Of a stretch of DNA of 64,000 nucleotides, positions 18,377 through 26,578 are shown one piece after another. Each line of letters opens with the position of its first letter. Position 1 is the stretch's first letter. Source of the stretch: Acidobacteriota bacterium (GTDB lineage Bacteria > Acidobacteriota > Blastocatellia > Pyrinomonadales > Pyrinomonadaceae); contig JADJWI010000008.1 of assembly GCA_016716435.1 (NCBI GenBank), positions 558,001 through 622,000 on the forward strand, in the 5' to 3' direction. Below the pieces are notes generated by a model. The model was not told the origin of the DNA, searched no databases, and saw only the letters and a list, made by a program, of their open reading frames with translations. Position numbers and translations under genes: made by a program.

Positions 18377-19839
18377 GGCTTTTCGCCGCGATCCTGATCT
18401 CTCTCTTTATCGGCTGCCCTACCGCTGCTCAAGGCGGGGCGGCCGATCTAGTTATCCTCAACTCCGACGTGCGGACAATGGACCTCAAGCGGCCGCGAGC
18501 GACGGCGATCGTTGTTACGGGCAGCCGGATCGTTTTCGTCGGTGATGATTCCGATGCCCGCAAATATATCGGAAAAGGAACGCGTATTATCGATGCGGGA
18601 GGAAAGCTCGTCGTTCCGGGGTTCAATGATTCCCACGTCCATTTCATGGCGATCGGCAATAAGTTTTCTTCGCTTGATGCCAAGGGAATAGCCGGCTCCG
18701 AAGAGTTCTACGAACGCCTCACATACTATTTACAATTCCTCCCAAAAGGCCGTTGGATACTCGGAAGTGGTGCGAGCAAAGAGATGGTCGCAGAGATCAA
18801 TGCCGCGGAGATCGAACGCATCGCGCCCGACAATCCGCTTTTCATTTACGCTGCTGACCCGTCGGAGGCGATCGCGAATTCGTCCGCGAGAAAGCTTGCC
18901 GGGCTCGCCGAGGCAAAGAACGTTGTTACCGTTCGCGAGATCGATCTGGCACGCATTGCGAGAAAGGTTCCGGCGGACCATATCCGCCGCTGGGCCGAGA
19001 TAGCCGAAACAGCATCAAACTACGCTGCGAGCTACGGCATCACAAGCGTTCAGGATACTCATTCCGATGACCAAAGCGATGTTTACCGTCAGCTTGCGGC
19101 TGCCGGAAGGCTCAAGACTCGCGTCTATGACTGCTCGTCGCTCTTAGATTGGTTCGCAAAGCAAACTCCGCCGCCGCAAAACACGGCCGGCGAGATGGTT
19201 CGCACCGGCTGCCTGAAGGGCTTTCACGACGGCGAAGACAACTGGACGCCCCGCCTTCGTCAGCAGATTCTCGCGGCCGACAAGGCCAGATGGCAGGTCG
19301 CCGTCCACGCCATCGGTTCGAAGCCGAACTCGATCGTACTTGATATATTTGAGCTCGCGGCGAAAGAGAACGGGAAGCGTGACCGGCGGTTTCGTATCGA
19401 GCATGCCGAAGGAATTCTCGCAAGAGATTATGCCCGGCTGGGACGGCTTGGCGTCGTCGTTTCGATCCAGCCGCATCTCTTTGGCCGCGGTGGTTATTCT
19501 TCGAACTATTACCGCGATTTGGTTAAGAACGGTGCGATCGCGGCGCTCGGTTCTGATGCCCCTATGACAGCCTTCGATCCACTCTTAGGGCTTAATACGC
19601 GCGACGCAGGTAATGGATTCTCTTTTCTGGATTCAATTCAAGGTTACACGGTCGGATCTGCCTACGCGGAATTTGCCGAAGCTGAAAAGGGAAAACTTCT
19701 GTCCGGCATGTTGGCGGATATCGTGATTTTGTCGCAAAATATATTTGCATCAAGTGACCTGCGAATTAGCGGTGCAGAAGTGGAAGTGACCATCGTGAAC
19801 GGCAAAGTCGTTTACGAGAAAAATAATACGGAGAAATGA
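18373..19839 (+). CDS. Second YtcJ-like amidohydrolase (divergent paralogue)
   Basis: A 488-residue paralogue of the preceding protein starting with GTG inside the upstream TGA (GTGA). It keeps the signal peptide, the HxH (GFNDSHVHF), VAVHAIGSKPN, FRIEHAEG and LGSDAPMTAFDP. It is about 80 residues shorter: the segment that reads LKGYSDGSLGSTTAWF in the first protein is here LKGFHDGEDNWTPRLRQ, and the region after HAIG and the second half of the barrel are trimmed. The changed pocket suggests another substrate or reduced activity. The tandem arrangement points to gene duplication followed by divergence. Confidence 0.88.
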   Translation: MRLFAAILISLFIGCPTAAQGGAADLVILNSDVRTMDLKRPRATAIVVTGSRIVFVGDDSDARKYIGKGTRIIDAGGKLVVPGFNDSHVHFMAIGNKFSSLDAKGIAGSEEFYERLTYYLQFLPKGRWILGSGASKEMVAEINAAEIERIAPDNPLFIYAADPSEAIANSSARKLAGLAEAKNVVTVREIDLARIARKVPADHIRRWAEIAETASNYAASYGITSVQDTHSDDQSDVYRQLAAAGRLKTRVYDCSSLLDWFAKQTPPPQNTAGEMVRTGCLKGFHDGEDNWTPRLRQQILAADKARWQVAVHAIGSKPNSIVLDIFELAAKENGKRDRRFRIEHAEGILARDYARLGRLGVVVSIQPHLFGRGGYSSNYYRDLVKNGAIAALGSDAPMTAFDPLLGLNTRDAGNGFSFLDSIQGYTVGSAYAEFAEAEKGKLLSGMLADIVILSQNIFASSDLRISGAEVEVTIVNGKVVYEKNNTEK

Positions 19840-20372
19840 TGAAACGAATAATTGGAACGATGATGGCAGTTGCGGTCTTTGCGATCGCAGGCGTGGCTCA
19901 GGAGATGAACAGCAAAGGCGAGCCGGTTGCTACAAATGAACAGAACAAACCGGTCGAGCTGAAAAAGGGCGAAACGATCACTCGCGGTCAGGCCATGGCG
20001 AAAGGCGTGGCGAAGGCGAAGGTCGAGAAGGTATTTGCCGACCCTTCTAAATATGCCGATAAGACCGTCCAGGTCGACGGCGTTATCGTCCGCTCGTGCA
20101 AGAAGGAAGGCTGCTGGATGGAAATGGCCGACAAGGATGGCGGCAAGTCCGTTCGCGTCACCTTCGGCGACCACGCATTTTTCATCCCGCTCAATGCGGC
20201 CGGAATGAAGGTCAAGGCCCAGGGCGTTTTCAAGACCAAAACTCTCAGCAAGGAACAGGTCGATCACCTGATCAACGACGACGGCGCGGTCTTCGAGAAG
20301 CGGAATGCCGATGGGACCGTCACAGAGGTCTCATTTGATGCCACCGGAGTTGTTCTAACGCAAGCAAAATAA
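19836..20372 (+). CDS. DUF4920 domain secreted protein
   Basis: A 178-residue secreted protein. After the signal peptide (AVFAIAGVAQ) comes the DUF4920 domain: VEKVFADPSKYADKTVQVDG, the cysteine-containing RSCKKEGCWMEM, then VRVTFGDHAFFIPL. The domain is OB-fold-like and the CxxxxC-W motif could bind a metal; no function is proven. The gene overlaps the second amidohydrolase by 4 bases (ATGA), and a second ATG at 19839 is an equally possible start. It closes a three-gene operon with a strong terminator after it. Confidence 0.85.
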   Translation: MMKRIIGTMMAVAVFAIAGVAQEMNSKGEPVATNEQNKPVELKKGETITRGQAMAKGVAKAKVEKVFADPSKYADKTVQVDGVIVRSCKKEGCWMEMADKDGGKSVRVTFGDHAFFIPLNAAGMKVKAQGVFKTKTLSKEQVDHLINDDGAVFEKRNADGTVTEVSFDATGVVLTQAK

Positions 20373-20392
20373 GACCGCTTAAGGAAAAAGTA

Positions 20393-20428
20393 AAAGGCTC
20401 GGACCACTTTTGGGCCGAGCCTTTTTTT
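20393..20428 (+). terminator. Intrinsic terminator behind the amidohydrolase operon
   Basis: Arms AAAGGCTCGG and CCGAGCCTTT enclose a loop of about 12 bases and are followed by an uninterrupted run of seven T (20422-20428). It starts 20 bases after the DUF4920 stop and also separates this operon from the convergent TonB-dependent receptor gene. Confidence 0.95.
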
Positions 20429-20445
20429 GATTCCGTTCTATTTAG

Positions 20446-23334
20446 TTAGAACTTGAACCGAGCACCGAGCTGGACCTGCCGCGGTTCGCCGAAGCCGGCC
20501 GTGACAGTTCCGTCAAAGTTGAACGTCAGCGGCCGCGGGAGGCTCCGCTGGTTGCGGTTGTTGAAAAGATTGAAGGCTTCGAATATGCCTTCAAGCTCGA
20601 AACGTTCACCAAACTTGAATGCCTTCGACGCGCGGATATCGAACGTAAAGAATTCGTTCTCGAGTCTGAGAGTGTTCCGCTTGATTATGTTCGGGAACGT
20701 TCCGCGGTCAACGACCGATGTCGGCTGCGCGGAGCGATACTGAACGATCGGTGAGAGGTTGATCTCATACGGCAGCAGGAACGTAGCGAAGGCATTGAAC
20801 CTGTGCCGCTGGTCGCGGTCGGACCAATTATATTCCGGCCCAAGGTCACGCGGGTCCGCATAGCGGAACGTGAACGGGTCGCGTTCGTTATCGTCGTCAG
20901 ACTTATCGAACGAAAGAAGGTAGTTCGCCTGGAACTGCCATCTGTTCGAGAACCGCTTGTTGAATGTAAAGGTCACACCCTGATAAAGGGATTTTGCCGA
21001 ACTTTCAGTCGAGCGTATCTCGCCGACGCCGGAGCCGTCGGGCCGTTCGAAGATTGCGACGCCGCTATACAAACGTGGGTCGTTGCGATTGACGAACCGC
21101 GTCAGCCGGGTCGATTTTGCGAGGTTATATGCAACAAGGATCGAAGTGTTCGCATAGACCTCGCGCTCGATACTGGCACTGTATTGCACCGTCCGCGGGT
21201 TCTTGAAATTGCGCTCAAAGACCGCGACACCAGGGTTGAAAGGAGTGAACCCCGCGGTTGGGACGATCCCTGGATATACCGGACAGCCATTTAGGCCGCC
21301 GGTCGGGGCCGATGCTCCGCCTGTGCACAGGAAGTTCGCGAAGAAGATGTTTCCTGCTATCGCACCGTCCGTGTTTCGCGGCCCTGCAACAACCAATCCC
21401 GGAACGCGCGCATAGTAGATTCCCGCACCGAGCCGGATCGCCGTCTTTCCATCATCTCCAGGCGACCAGGCGAGAGCGACTCTCGGGGCAAAGCCATCGG
21501 TAAAGTCCGGGATCGAGCCATCGGATGGGAAGCGAGGGTCGTTGACGAACTGCCCGAAGCGGGTGTCGGACACATTGTTTATCGGATCCGGCTGGAACTG
21601 AGCCTCCCAGCGGAACCCAAGATTGAGCGTCAGGTTTCGCCTTAACTGCCAATTGTCCTGGACGTAAAGGCCTGGCTCGATGTTCGTGTATGCCTGCGTT
21701 CCTGCCTCCTCGACCGTTCGGTTGCCAATCGGGGCAAACTGCAGATAAAGCTGAAGAGCTGCCGGGCTGATACCGTCTATATAGTCCACAAATCCGTCGA
21801 TCGCATCCTCGATCGTCGGAGCCGCAAAGATGTAACGGCCGCGTGCAAATCCGATAAAGGTCTGCGAGACACGAGTTCGGTTCAGGTCAAAGCCGAACTT
21901 GACAGCGTGGTTTCCGCGGACGACCGTGACGTTGTCCGTGAACTGGAGCCGAACGTCGTCCGAAGGGACCGGAAGGAAGAACGGTCGCCCAAAGCGGTAT
22001 GAGATCGAACCGTCGAACGTGCCGATGGTCGTGTCCGGCAGGTCCGGCCCATCGTAGAATCGCGGCCGCTCTTCCTTTGCCCACTGAAAGCGGAACTCGT
22101 TGAGCAGCGTCGGGCTGATGGTCGTCACGAGCTGTGCGATGAACGAATTCGAGTTGTTCGTCTCGCGTCCGTTTGCCGAAGTTCCCCAGGTCGGCACGTC
22201 GAAGGTGCCGTTGACTTGCTCGGCCCGGCTGTAGTTGTGGCGAAGGGTCAGCAAATTCTTGCTATTTACGTTGATATCAACCTTGCCAAGAAGAACGTCT
22301 GCGTCATTCGAGCGATTGATGATGCCCTGTTCGCCCGGTGAATTGAACCGCGTTGCAAATATGTCGACCAGCACCGGGTCGATGAAATTCGGCTTGCTGC
22401 TCTCGCCATCGTTTCGTTCGTAAGCGAAAAAGAAGAACGCCTTATCGCGCTTGATCGGGCCGCCTATATTGCCGCCGAACTGGTAGTTCGTGAAATCCTC
22501 GACCGGCAGCCCGGCATCTACAGCGTCCGGATTCTGGCTCGAGAGATTCTGGTTGCGGAAGAAGAGGAACGCCGCACCGGAAAATTCATTAGTACCTGAC
22601 TTTGTTACAACGTTGATGAATCCGCCCGAACTTCTTCCGAATTCGGCCGAGGCTCCGACCGGAACAACTTGAAATTCCTTGACCGATTCAAGGCTGATCG
22701 TGAACGCCGGCCGCTGGCCGCCACGCTGCTCGCCAAAGAAGGGGTTGTTTGCGTCCGAGCCGTCGATCGAGACGTTATTCTGTATGCCTTTCTGGCCATT
22801 GATCGTGATCTCGTCGCCGTCCGGGCCCTGAACTATAGAAACGCCCGGCGTCAGCAAAGCGAACCGCGAGAAATCGCGACGGTTGATCGGAAGGTTCTCG
22901 ACCGAGCGCTGATTTAGCTGGGTCGAAAGCTCGGTTCGGGCGATCTCGACGCTATCGGACTCGGCCGACACGTCCACAGTTTCCTCGGTCTGTCCGACCT
23001 TGAGCTCGACGCGAAGGTTCAAAGTCTGGCCGATATTTACATCGACATTCTCAAGTATGAACCGGCCGAAACCGCTTGCACTGGTCGTGACCTGGTAGCG
23101 TCCGAGAGGGAGGAGCGGAGCGGTGAAAAATCCGTCCGAGTTCGAACTGACCGACCTTTCGAATCCGGTCGCGGAATTCCTAAAGGTTATAGCGGCGCCC
23201 GGGACCGCGGCACCGTTGGGGTCAACGACGGTCCCCTGTATCGTTCCCGTCGTGGCTTGTGATTGTGAAAAGGCCGTAGTGGTGAGGCAGGCCGCGAGAA
23301 AAATAATCGAAAGGGTTCGTTTGAATGTGATCAT
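20446..23334 (-). CDS. TonB-dependent receptor, Oar-like, with CarboxypepD_reg domain
   Basis: A 962-residue outer membrane protein. After a signal peptide (TTTAFSQ) residues 28-110 form a carboxypeptidase regulatory-like beta sandwich (IQGTVVDPNGAAVPGAAI, LPLGRYQVTTSASGF). A plug domain follows (FALLTPGVSIVQGPDG, INGQKGIQNNVSIDGSDAN), then a 22-strand-like beta barrel ending in the aromatic-terminated VQLGARFKF, a normal BAM insertion signal. This architecture matches Oar-like receptors, which are greatly expanded in Acidobacteria and probably import oligosaccharides or peptides or export proteins. The ligand is unknown. No TonB box is obvious. Confidence 0.93.
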   Translation of the reverse strand: MITFKRTLSIIFLAACLTTTAFSQSQATTGTIQGTVVDPNGAAVPGAAITFRNSATGFERSVSSNSDGFFTAPLLPLGRYQVTTSASGFGRFILENVDVNIGQTLNLRVELKVGQTEETVDVSAESDSVEIARTELSTQLNQRSVENLPINRRDFSRFALLTPGVSIVQGPDGDEITINGQKGIQNNVSIDGSDANNPFFGEQRGGQRPAFTISLESVKEFQVVPVGASAEFGRSSGGFINVVTKSGTNEFSGAAFLFFRNQNLSSQNPDAVDAGLPVEDFTNYQFGGNIGGPIKRDKAFFFFAYERNDGESSKPNFIDPVLVDIFATRFNSPGEQGIINRSNDADVLLGKVDINVNSKNLLTLRHNYSRAEQVNGTFDVPTWGTSANGRETNNSNSFIAQLVTTISPTLLNEFRFQWAKEERPRFYDGPDLPDTTIGTFDGSISYRFGRPFFLPVPSDDVRLQFTDNVTVVRGNHAVKFGFDLNRTRVSQTFIGFARGRYIFAAPTIEDAIDGFVDYIDGISPAALQLYLQFAPIGNRTVEEAGTQAYTNIEPGLYVQDNWQLRRNLTLNLGFRWEAQFQPDPINNVSDTRFGQFVNDPRFPSDGSIPDFTDGFAPRVALAWSPGDDGKTAIRLGAGIYYARVPGLVVAGPRNTDGAIAGNIFFANFLCTGGASAPTGGLNGCPVYPGIVPTAGFTPFNPGVAVFERNFKNPRTVQYSASIEREVYANTSILVAYNLAKSTRLTRFVNRNDPRLYSGVAIFERPDGSGVGEIRSTESSAKSLYQGVTFTFNKRFSNRWQFQANYLLSFDKSDDDNERDPFTFRYADPRDLGPEYNWSDRDQRHRFNAFATFLLPYEINLSPIVQYRSAQPTSVVDRGTFPNIIKRNTLRLENEFFTFDIRASKAFKFGERFELEGIFEAFNLFNNRNQRSLPRPLTFNFDGTVTAGFGEPRQVQLGARFKF

Positions 23335-23617
23335 TTGTTGTCCTCGCGAAGCGGCCGGGTTGCAGGAAAGCCGCCCGGTCGGATCGATCGTATTGATATC
23401 TTCGCCAGCATTCTTTGGGGCCGGCGGCCGTTAACAAGTTTGTAAACTGAGCGATTATATGCCTCTAAGGTTGAGGAAACAATCGGCGCGATGTTAAATT
23501 TCTAGTGTATTCGAACGTCTGAAATATTCCGCCGAAAACATCGGCTTAATCGAATGTCCTGACGGCCTCGCAGTTCAAGTAAAGCCGTTCGAACTCTATA
23601 TCTGGAGGAAACTCGAT

Positions 23618-23842
23618 ATGTTCGCGAAAGTTGTCATCGTCCTCGGTGTGCTTGGTGTCTTGCTTGGGTTCGGCGTTGCAGTGGTCTCGGCACTGCTGCC
23701 CGAGTTTACGAGTGGACGCGTGAATTGGGAGGAGGCGGCGCTCGGGATCATCCCGGGGGTTCTGGTCCTCGTCGTCTCGTTCTTTATCCTGGTGATAGGC
23801 ATCGTAATGCTGATCATCGGGAAAAAGAAGAAACAACAGTAA
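23618..23842 (+). CDS. Small two-helix membrane protein
   Basis: A 74-residue protein with two hydrophobic helices (residues about 5-28 and 43-67) joined by a short polar loop (EFTSGRVNWEEAA), ending in a lysine-rich tail (GKKKKQQ) that should stay in the cytoplasm. A strong GGAGGAA site precedes the ATG. I do not recognise the family. It is 20 bases ahead of the next secreted-protein gene, and both are likely co-transcribed. The 283 bases upstream (23335-23617) hold no other gene and no promoter that I can call with confidence. Confidence 0.7.
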   Translation: MFAKVVIVLGVLGVLLGFGVAVVSALLPEFTSGRVNWEEAALGIIPGVLVLVVSFFILVIGIVMLIIGKKKKQQ

Positions 23843-23862
23843 ACAAGATCAAGGAGGAAAAA

Positions 23863-24510
23863 GTGAGTTTAGTTAGACCTGTTTTTAGTGTTTTGGCGAT
23901 TCTATTCGCGTTTGCCTTGTTTTCGGCCGAGGCAAATGCCCAACCCACCGATGCGCAGATAAAGCGGGATGTTTCTGGGCCGAAAACGATCTCTGTAACG
24001 CTCGGCGGACCGGGCAAAAGAGAATGGAGTTCGGGATTCAAAAAGTACGTTTGGTCGCGCGGTTTTACGGCTAAAGTTAAGACTGACGACCCGAAAGTGA
24101 ACGTAATTGTCAGAGGCTCGGCTTCATATGACATCGTCGGTGGGCGTTATACATTTTGGCGGACGTTCATTTCGTCCAATGAGTTCGAGGGCATTCCAAA
24201 CCCGACCGCTGCGGATGTTGACGCATTGATCGAAAAGTTTGGGCTTTCGAAGTTCATGGGCAGTGCCCGGTACAACAGCGTTATCGGAAAGGTCGAATCC
24301 ATTGGGCTTTCCGAGGAGCCGAATTTCGTTTGGCATAATCCAAATTCCGTGTCGTTCAACGTTGTAGCTGTATATCGCGAACGCATTAACGACATTGGCG
24401 GAAGCGAGAGGATCTCTCAGGTATTTGAGATCCGACTTTACAGGAACAGCGTCGATGCCGATTGGCATAATATGATATCGAGTGCCCGAACTCGAACGGT
24501 GCTTCGATGA
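23863..24510 (+). CDS. Hypothetical secreted protein
   Basis: A 215-residue secreted protein with a signal peptide (VLAILFAFALFSAEANAQ). I do not recognise the mature domain; it is beta-rich with conserved-looking segments KREWSSGFKKYVWSRGF and EEPNFVWHNPNSVSFNV. The start is GTG at 23863, chosen because it lies 5 bases after a perfect AAGGAGG site; a longer frame back to 23725 would overlap the membrane protein gene. It is followed by an intrinsic terminator. It may work with the small membrane protein encoded just before it. Confidence 0.7.
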   Translation: MSLVRPVFSVLAILFAFALFSAEANAQPTDAQIKRDVSGPKTISVTLGGPGKREWSSGFKKYVWSRGFTAKVKTDDPKVNVIVRGSASYDIVGGRYTFWRTFISSNEFEGIPNPTAADVDALIEKFGLSKFMGSARYNSVIGKVESIGLSEEPNFVWHNPNSVSFNVVAVYRERINDIGGSERISQVFEIRLYRNSVDADWHNMISSARTRTVLR

Positions 24511-24534
24511 CTTTCTAAGTTGCTTCCATAAGAA

Positions 24535-24566
24535 TGCCGGCCGCAAGTTCGGGCCGGCTTTTTCTT
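24535..24566 (+). terminator. Intrinsic terminator
   Basis: A 7-bp perfect stem GCCGGCC/GGCCGGC with a 9-base loop is followed by TTTTTCTTTT. It starts 24 bases after the stop of the secreted-protein gene and ends the unit at 23618-24510. Confidence 0.9.
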
Positions 24567-24643
24567 TTCCGGTAAAATGAAAGGTGAAAAGCCGGGCCAG
24601 ATTCGATATATTAGAGGTTTAGGCCGCAACGCCCTTATTTCCG

Positions 24644-25720
24644 ATGAAGCCTTTTTACGTCAGAGACATCGCGATTGACCCGCCGCTTATCCTTTCACCG
24701 ATGGCGGGTGTGACGGACTACGTATTCCGACGGCTCATCAAGCGTCGCGGCGGCGTTGGGCTGGTTGTCTCGGAGTTCATCTCGGTCGAGGGGCTGACCC
24801 GCGGAAATCCGAAATCGAAGCGGCAGATGAGGTTTGATGAGGAAGAGCGGCCCTATGCTGTTCAGATCTTCGGCGGCCGGGCCGAACGGATGGCGATGGG
24901 AGCGGAGATGGCCGAAGAGGTCGGGGCGGACATTTTGGACGTAAACTGCGGCTGCCCGGCTCCAAAGGTCGTGAAGAATGGCGGCGGCTCCGGCCTGCTT
25001 CGTGAACCGGATCGGCTTGAGGAGATACTCAAAGCGATCAAAGGTGCGATCTCGATTCCACTGACCTTGAAGCTGCGAACCGGCTATACCGATTCGACGA
25101 TTAACGTTGTGGATATCGCGAAAATGGCCGAGCAGTGCGGCGTTGAGCATATCCAGGTACATGGCCGCACCCGCGAGCAGGGCTATAAAGGCCTCGCGAA
25201 CTGGGACCTGATACGCCAGGTCAAAGAAGCGGTCTCGATACCGGTCTCGGGCAATGGCGACATTACGTCCATTGAATACGGGATGGAGAAGTGGCGAGAA
25301 TCTGGCGTCAACGGCATCCTGATCGGCCGCGGTGCGATGCAGAACCCGTGGATCTTTCGGCAATTTGCAGATGTGCTAGCGGGCCGAGAGGCATATCAGC
25401 CGGACCTCGCCGAGAAGAAGGCCGTTTTGCTGGAGTTCTTTGAAATGTGCCTCGGTGAAATGCCGGAGATAGTCGCTCTCGGTAAAATGAAGCAGCTTGC
25501 CGGGCAATTCACAAAAGGCCTGCCGGGCGGAGCAGCCTTTCGGCAGACGCTTTACCATTCCCATTCAGAGCAGGAGATACTCGATAATATCTCCACTTAC
25601 TTTGAAAGCATCGAAGAAAGAAGCCTTTTTGGCGATTCTTACGTCAAAGACAGTGATATTGAGATCACATCCTGTGAGGCCTTTTCAAGCGAACCACGCT
25701 CGGAGGCCGTTACTGTGTAG
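24644..25720 (+). CDS. dusB: tRNA-dihydrouridine synthase DusB
   Basis: A 358-residue FMN-dependent TIM-barrel enzyme. The N-terminal LSPMAGVTDYVFRRL contacts FMN; DVNCGCPAPKVVKNGGGSGL holds the catalytic Cys; HGRTREQGYKG and NGDITSIE lie in later barrel loops; IGRGAMQNPWIF is the C-terminal FMN phosphate site. DusB reduces uridine to dihydrouridine in the tRNA D-loop using NADPH. The C-terminal helical domain is present and the tail carries about 25 additional residues. Confidence 0.95.
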   Translation: MKPFYVRDIAIDPPLILSPMAGVTDYVFRRLIKRRGGVGLVVSEFISVEGLTRGNPKSKRQMRFDEEERPYAVQIFGGRAERMAMGAEMAEEVGADILDVNCGCPAPKVVKNGGGSGLLREPDRLEEILKAIKGAISIPLTLKLRTGYTDSTINVVDIAKMAEQCGVEHIQVHGRTREQGYKGLANWDLIRQVKEAVSIPVSGNGDITSIEYGMEKWRESGVNGILIGRGAMQNPWIFRQFADVLAGREAYQPDLAEKKAVLLEFFEMCLGEMPEIVALGKMKQLAGQFTKGLPGGAAFRQTLYHSHSEQEILDNISTYFESIEERSLFGDSYVKDSDIEITSCEAFSSEPRSEAVTV

Positions 25721-25793
25721 CACTTTCCCGCTTGCTCAGGCCTCGAAACGAATTCGTTCAACGTGACTAAACTATTTGAGAGGTTTGCTATTG

Positions 25794-26252
25794 ATGAGGC
25801 TCGTGATCTTGGTATTTCTTCTGGCGGCGTTCGGCTTTTTGCTGACGCCGCCTTCGTTTGCTCAGCGGCCATCGCGGACGCCCGCTGTGGCGGTTGCGGA
25901 AGCCGATGTTTCAGGGACACCGGCATTCGCTGAAGTTCTCTTGAGAAAGGTCGAGCTTGAGGCCGAACTCGAAGGCCTGATACTTGAATATACCGATGAA
26001 TTTCCGCGTGTCGTCAATCTGCGGCATGAGGTCGGTTTGCTCAACGCGGAAATAGAAAAACTCCGCAGAACACCTGCGGACCAAACCGGGAAGCTAACTC
26101 TTGCCCTGGGGAGGTTGCTCGTCAAGCGATCTGAATTTTCGACCGATCTGTGGGTCCTGCTTAAGTCCTACAAGGAAGAACATCCGGATGTGAAACGAGC
26201 GCAGCGAAAGGTCGAAATATATTCAAACGCGATTGCGTCGATACTAAAGTAG
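25794..26252 (+). CDS. Small secreted helical protein, unknown function
   Basis: A 152-residue protein with a signal peptide (VFLLAAFGFLLTPPSFAQ). The mature part is helical and contains two similar units: ILEYTDEFPRVVNLRHEVGL and LLKSYKEEHPDVKRAQRKVE. The pattern Tyr-x-(Asp/Glu)-Glu-(Phe/His)-Pro-x-Val resembles the coiled-coil motif of polysaccharide co-polymerases of the Wzz/GumC type, but the transmembrane ends of those proteins are missing. The function is unknown. An alternative start is TTG at 25791 or 25776. The stop overlaps the 3' end of the convergent S4-domain gene by 9 bases. Confidence 0.6.
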   Translation: MRLVILVFLLAAFGFLLTPPSFAQRPSRTPAVAVAEADVSGTPAFAEVLLRKVELEAELEGLILEYTDEFPRVVNLRHEVGLLNAEIEKLRRTPADQTGKLTLALGRLLVKRSEFSTDLWVLLKSYKEEHPDVKRAQRKVEIYSNAIASILK

Positions 26253-26519
26253 GTCGCGTTCGAACGGCTCCTCAGATATCGTCCGATAAAGCCCGGTCGC
26301 ATCCGTTTTCGAGACCTGCTTGGTCGTCGGGACCGCAGTGATCTCGACCTCCACAATCGTACCGGCCCGGATAAGCTTTATCCGGTCGCCGGTGTGAACG
26401 TCCTTCCCCGGCTTTCCGGGTGAATCGTTCACCAAGATCTTTCCGGCCTCGCAGAGCTCTCGGACCAATGGCCGGCGGATCACCAATCGGCTGGCTTTTA
26501 GATATAGATCGAGCCGCAT
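26244..26519 (-). CDS. S4-domain RNA-binding protein (RqcP/Hsp15-like)
   Basis: A 91-residue protein, essentially one S4 domain: MRLDLYLKASRLVIRRPLV, then ELCEAGKILVNDSPGKPGKDVHTGD, and a short basic tail. Hsp15 and RqcP proteins bind 50S subunits with stranded peptidyl-tRNA during ribosome rescue. The match is good for the S4 fold, but the exact subfamily is inferred. No Shine-Dalgarno site is present: the T tract of the upstream gene's terminator ends 3 bases before the ATG. Confidence 0.85.
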   Translation of the reverse strand: MRLDLYLKASRLVIRRPLVRELCEAGKILVNDSPGKPGKDVHTGDRIKLIRAGTIVEVEITAVPTTKQVSKTDATGLYRTISEEPFERDLL

Positions 26520-26522
26520 ATC

Positions 26523-26553
26523 AAAAAAAGACGGCGCCCATTTCGGACGCCGT
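26523..26553 (-). terminator. Intrinsic terminator behind the SurA-like gene
   Basis: On the minus strand ACGGCGTCC pairs with GGGCGCCGT (one wobble) across a 5-base loop, followed by seven T. It begins 26 bases after the stop of the SurA-like gene. The T tract runs into GAT and then the ATG of the S4-domain gene. Confidence 0.88.
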
Positions 26554-26578
26554 GATCGAAATAAGATCGAACTAGTTA

